Source: Allostella sp. ATCC 35155 (GTDB lineage Bacteria; Pseudomonadota; Alphaproteobacteria; ATCC43930; Allostellaceae). From it: a stretch of 64,000 nucleotides of DNA. The notes under the pieces were generated by a model. The model worked only from the letters and a program-made list of their open reading frames with translations. It did no database searches and had not been told where the DNA came from. Shown here piece by piece: positions 62,931-64,000 of the stretch; the stretch's first letter is position 1; each line of letters begins with the position of its first letter. Both the position numbers and the translations under genes were made by a program. The stretch is taken from the NCBI GenBank assembly GCA_006738865.1, contig AP019701.1:1980001-2044000 (forward strand), in the 5' to 3' direction.

Positions 62931-63824
62931 TCAGACGGCGAGGAGGCCGGCCTGCCGCGCGAGTGCGAGATGTCCCGTGGCGACGCAGTCGGCTGGCGCC
63001 GCCTCGACGACCCGGCCCAGCCGCCCGGCCGCGCGACGATAGCGCGCGACGAGATCGTCCGCACCGATCAAGACTGGGGGCGCGTCGGCGGGCAGGGACG
63101 TCAGCTCGCTGGCGATCAGCAGGCCGGACAGGTAGTCGGCCGCTTCGCTCTCGGCCAGTTCGTCCATCAGGCGCAGGGTGCGGGCGCCGAATACGGCGTG
63201 GAGGAGGGGGCGCTCGGCGGCCGCGTCGACACCGCGATCGAAGCCCGAACCGTCGCCGCTGCCCGCCATCATGCGTCCCAGGATGGTGTGATGGCGCAGC
63301 GCCGCGAAGACCTCGCCCGTCATGAAGGTCCGGAAGCTGGTGATTGCGCCGCCTGCGGCGACGGCGTGCTTGGAATGGGTGCCGGGCAGGACGAACGTGC
63401 CCGCCGATCGCCCCATGGCCGCCAGGGCCCCCAGGATCTGGCACTCCTCCCCGCGCATGACGTCCGGGACGCCGTCCGACCGGACCAGGATGCCCGGGAC
63501 GAGGCGGACCGGGCCGAAGCCCTCGACCGTGACGGGCATCAGGGCAGCGGCGAGTTCGGCAGGGCCGGCCGGTCCGGCGACATACGGGGCCTCGATCCAG
63601 CCCTGGCGGCTGCCGATCATGCCCGAGAGCATGACCGGCAGGTGGCCGGCGCCGGCAATCCAGTCCCGGCAGGTCGAGTGGAGAATGTCGGCAAAGCGGC
63701 CGTCCTCGACCGCGAGGATCCCCTGTGGCCCGTCGCGGCGCTCGATCACGCGGCCGTCGGCGGCGACGAGATAGGCGCGGAGCGACGACGTTCCCCAGTC
63801 GATGCTGATCAGTGTCGGTAACAG
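62931..63824 (-). CDS. dgoK: 2-dehydro-3-deoxygalactonokinase with a probable CTG start
   Basis: A kinase phosphorylating 2-dehydro-3-deoxygalactonate. The conserved ISIDWGTSSLRAYL begins about 5 codons into the frame, followed by LSGMIGSRQGWIEAPYV, MRGEECQILGAL, LPGTHSKHAV and FRTFMTGEVF. The frame has no ATG, GTG or TTG before the conserved start. The best start is CTG at 63824, six bases after GAGGAG, giving 297 aa, the family length. A GTG at 63755 and an ATG farther in would cut off the ATP-binding N terminus. The aldolase gene follows. Confidence 0.82.
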   Translation of the reverse strand: MLPTLISIDWGTSSLRAYLVAADGRVIERRDGPQGILAVEDGRFADILHSTCRDWIAGAGHLPVMLSGMIGSRQGWIEAPYVAGPAGPAELAAALMPVTVEGFGPVRLVPGILVRSDGVPDVMRGEECQILGALAAMGRSAGTFVLPGTHSKHAVAAGGAITSFRTFMTGEVFAALRHHTILGRMMAGSGDGSGFDRGVDAAAERPLLHAVFGARTLRLMDELAESEAADYLSGLLIASELTSLPADAPPVLIGADDLVARYRRAAGRLGRVVEAAPADCVATGHLALARQAGLLAV

Positions 63825-63896
63825 TGGCGGCTCCTCGCGATGGCGCGTCGCCGGCCATCTGAGCGCCGCCGAGGCGGCCGCGCAACCGCGAACCGG

Positions 63897-64000
63897 CTAC
63901 GCGACCATCCGTTCGCGGTGGGATCCTGCGGCGCGGGTCGCGTCCGGACGCCGGACGGTCACGCCGGGTGCCGGTTCGTCCGACATCAGTTCGACGTCGT
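63897..64000 (-). CDS. C-terminal end of an unidentified protein (5' end beyond window)
   Basis: The last 34 codons of a minus-strand frame entering from the right edge, reading VELMSDEPAPGVTVRRPD and ending RMVA before TAG. I do not recognise the protein. Its position upstream of dgoK suggests another galactonate-pathway gene, regulator or transporter, but this is only context. Confidence 0.45.
   Translation of the reverse strand, partial: DVELMSDEPAPGVTVRRPDATRAAGSHRERMVA

Overview
This window is GC-rich, densely packed DNA from an alphaproteobacterium, most likely a Rhodospirillales-type organism (inference). The evidence is the bamE / Cbp3-type chaperone / DUF177 / rpmF / plsX / fabH / ihfA / merR / tRNA-Pro block, the full isc operon (iscR-iscS-iscU-iscA-hscB-hscA-fdx-iscX), many ATGA stop/start overlaps, and abundant c-di-GMP signalling and TRAP-type uptake genes.

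Layout. 1-5,611: minus-strand type I-E CRISPR-Cas genes (cas3, orphan Phd-like antitoxin, cse1, cse2 running off the left edge). The cse1 upstream gap holds a degenerate mini-CRISPR. Two repeat-like hairpins flank a spacer-like segment of exactly 32 nt, and that segment matches 15 of 17 positions, in register with an AAG PAM, at a site overlapping the predicted cse1 promoter. This looks like a Cas-regulating crRNA-like RNA (CreR/CreA type) and is the strongest find here. 5,782-17,828: a catabolic cluster for an unknown organic acid (cupin, MaoC hydratase, acyl-CoA ligase, IclR regulator, two class III CoA-transferases, TRAP transporter, beta-hydroxyacid dehydrogenase, SDR, carboxymuconolactone decarboxylase-like protein). 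17,829-22,652: an insertion of visibly lower GC content carrying an SNF2/RapA-type helicase and an unrecognised 505-aa partner. It is bracketed by a 158-bp, 155/158 identical direct repeat of the 3' end of the decarboxylase gene, so it is a candidate defence cassette.

22,939-36,571: PQQ-type sugar dehydrogenase, tRNA-Arg, Stf0-like sulfotransferase, a histidine kinase/HD-GYP response regulator pair, a cupin plus four-rhodanese protein next to cystathionine beta-lyase, twin DUF1194 proteins, an EamA transporter and a deformylase-like protein lacking metal ligands. Two copies of a 175-176 bp palindromic MITE/REP-like element lie at 24,417 and 34,128. 36,766-39,600: FAD oxidoreductase, TauE-like permease, Ldh2-type dehydrogenase.

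39,605-45,742: core lipid, envelope and ribosome genes, then tRNA-Pro and exoD. 45,844-56,117: alpha/beta hydrolase, then the cysE-iscR-isc-tenA-mnmA operon. It runs from cysteine synthesis through Fe-S assembly to tRNA thiolation, from a promoter with a dyad over its -35 element, and is followed by tRNA-Met. 56,527-62,189: a small proline-tailed protein, AI-2E family permease, a small oxidase-subunit-like membrane protein and a large MASE1-PAS-GGDEF-EAL protein. 62,282-63,824: galactonate catabolism genes (aldolase and kinase; the kinase appears to use a CTG start), followed by the 3' end of an unidentified gene.
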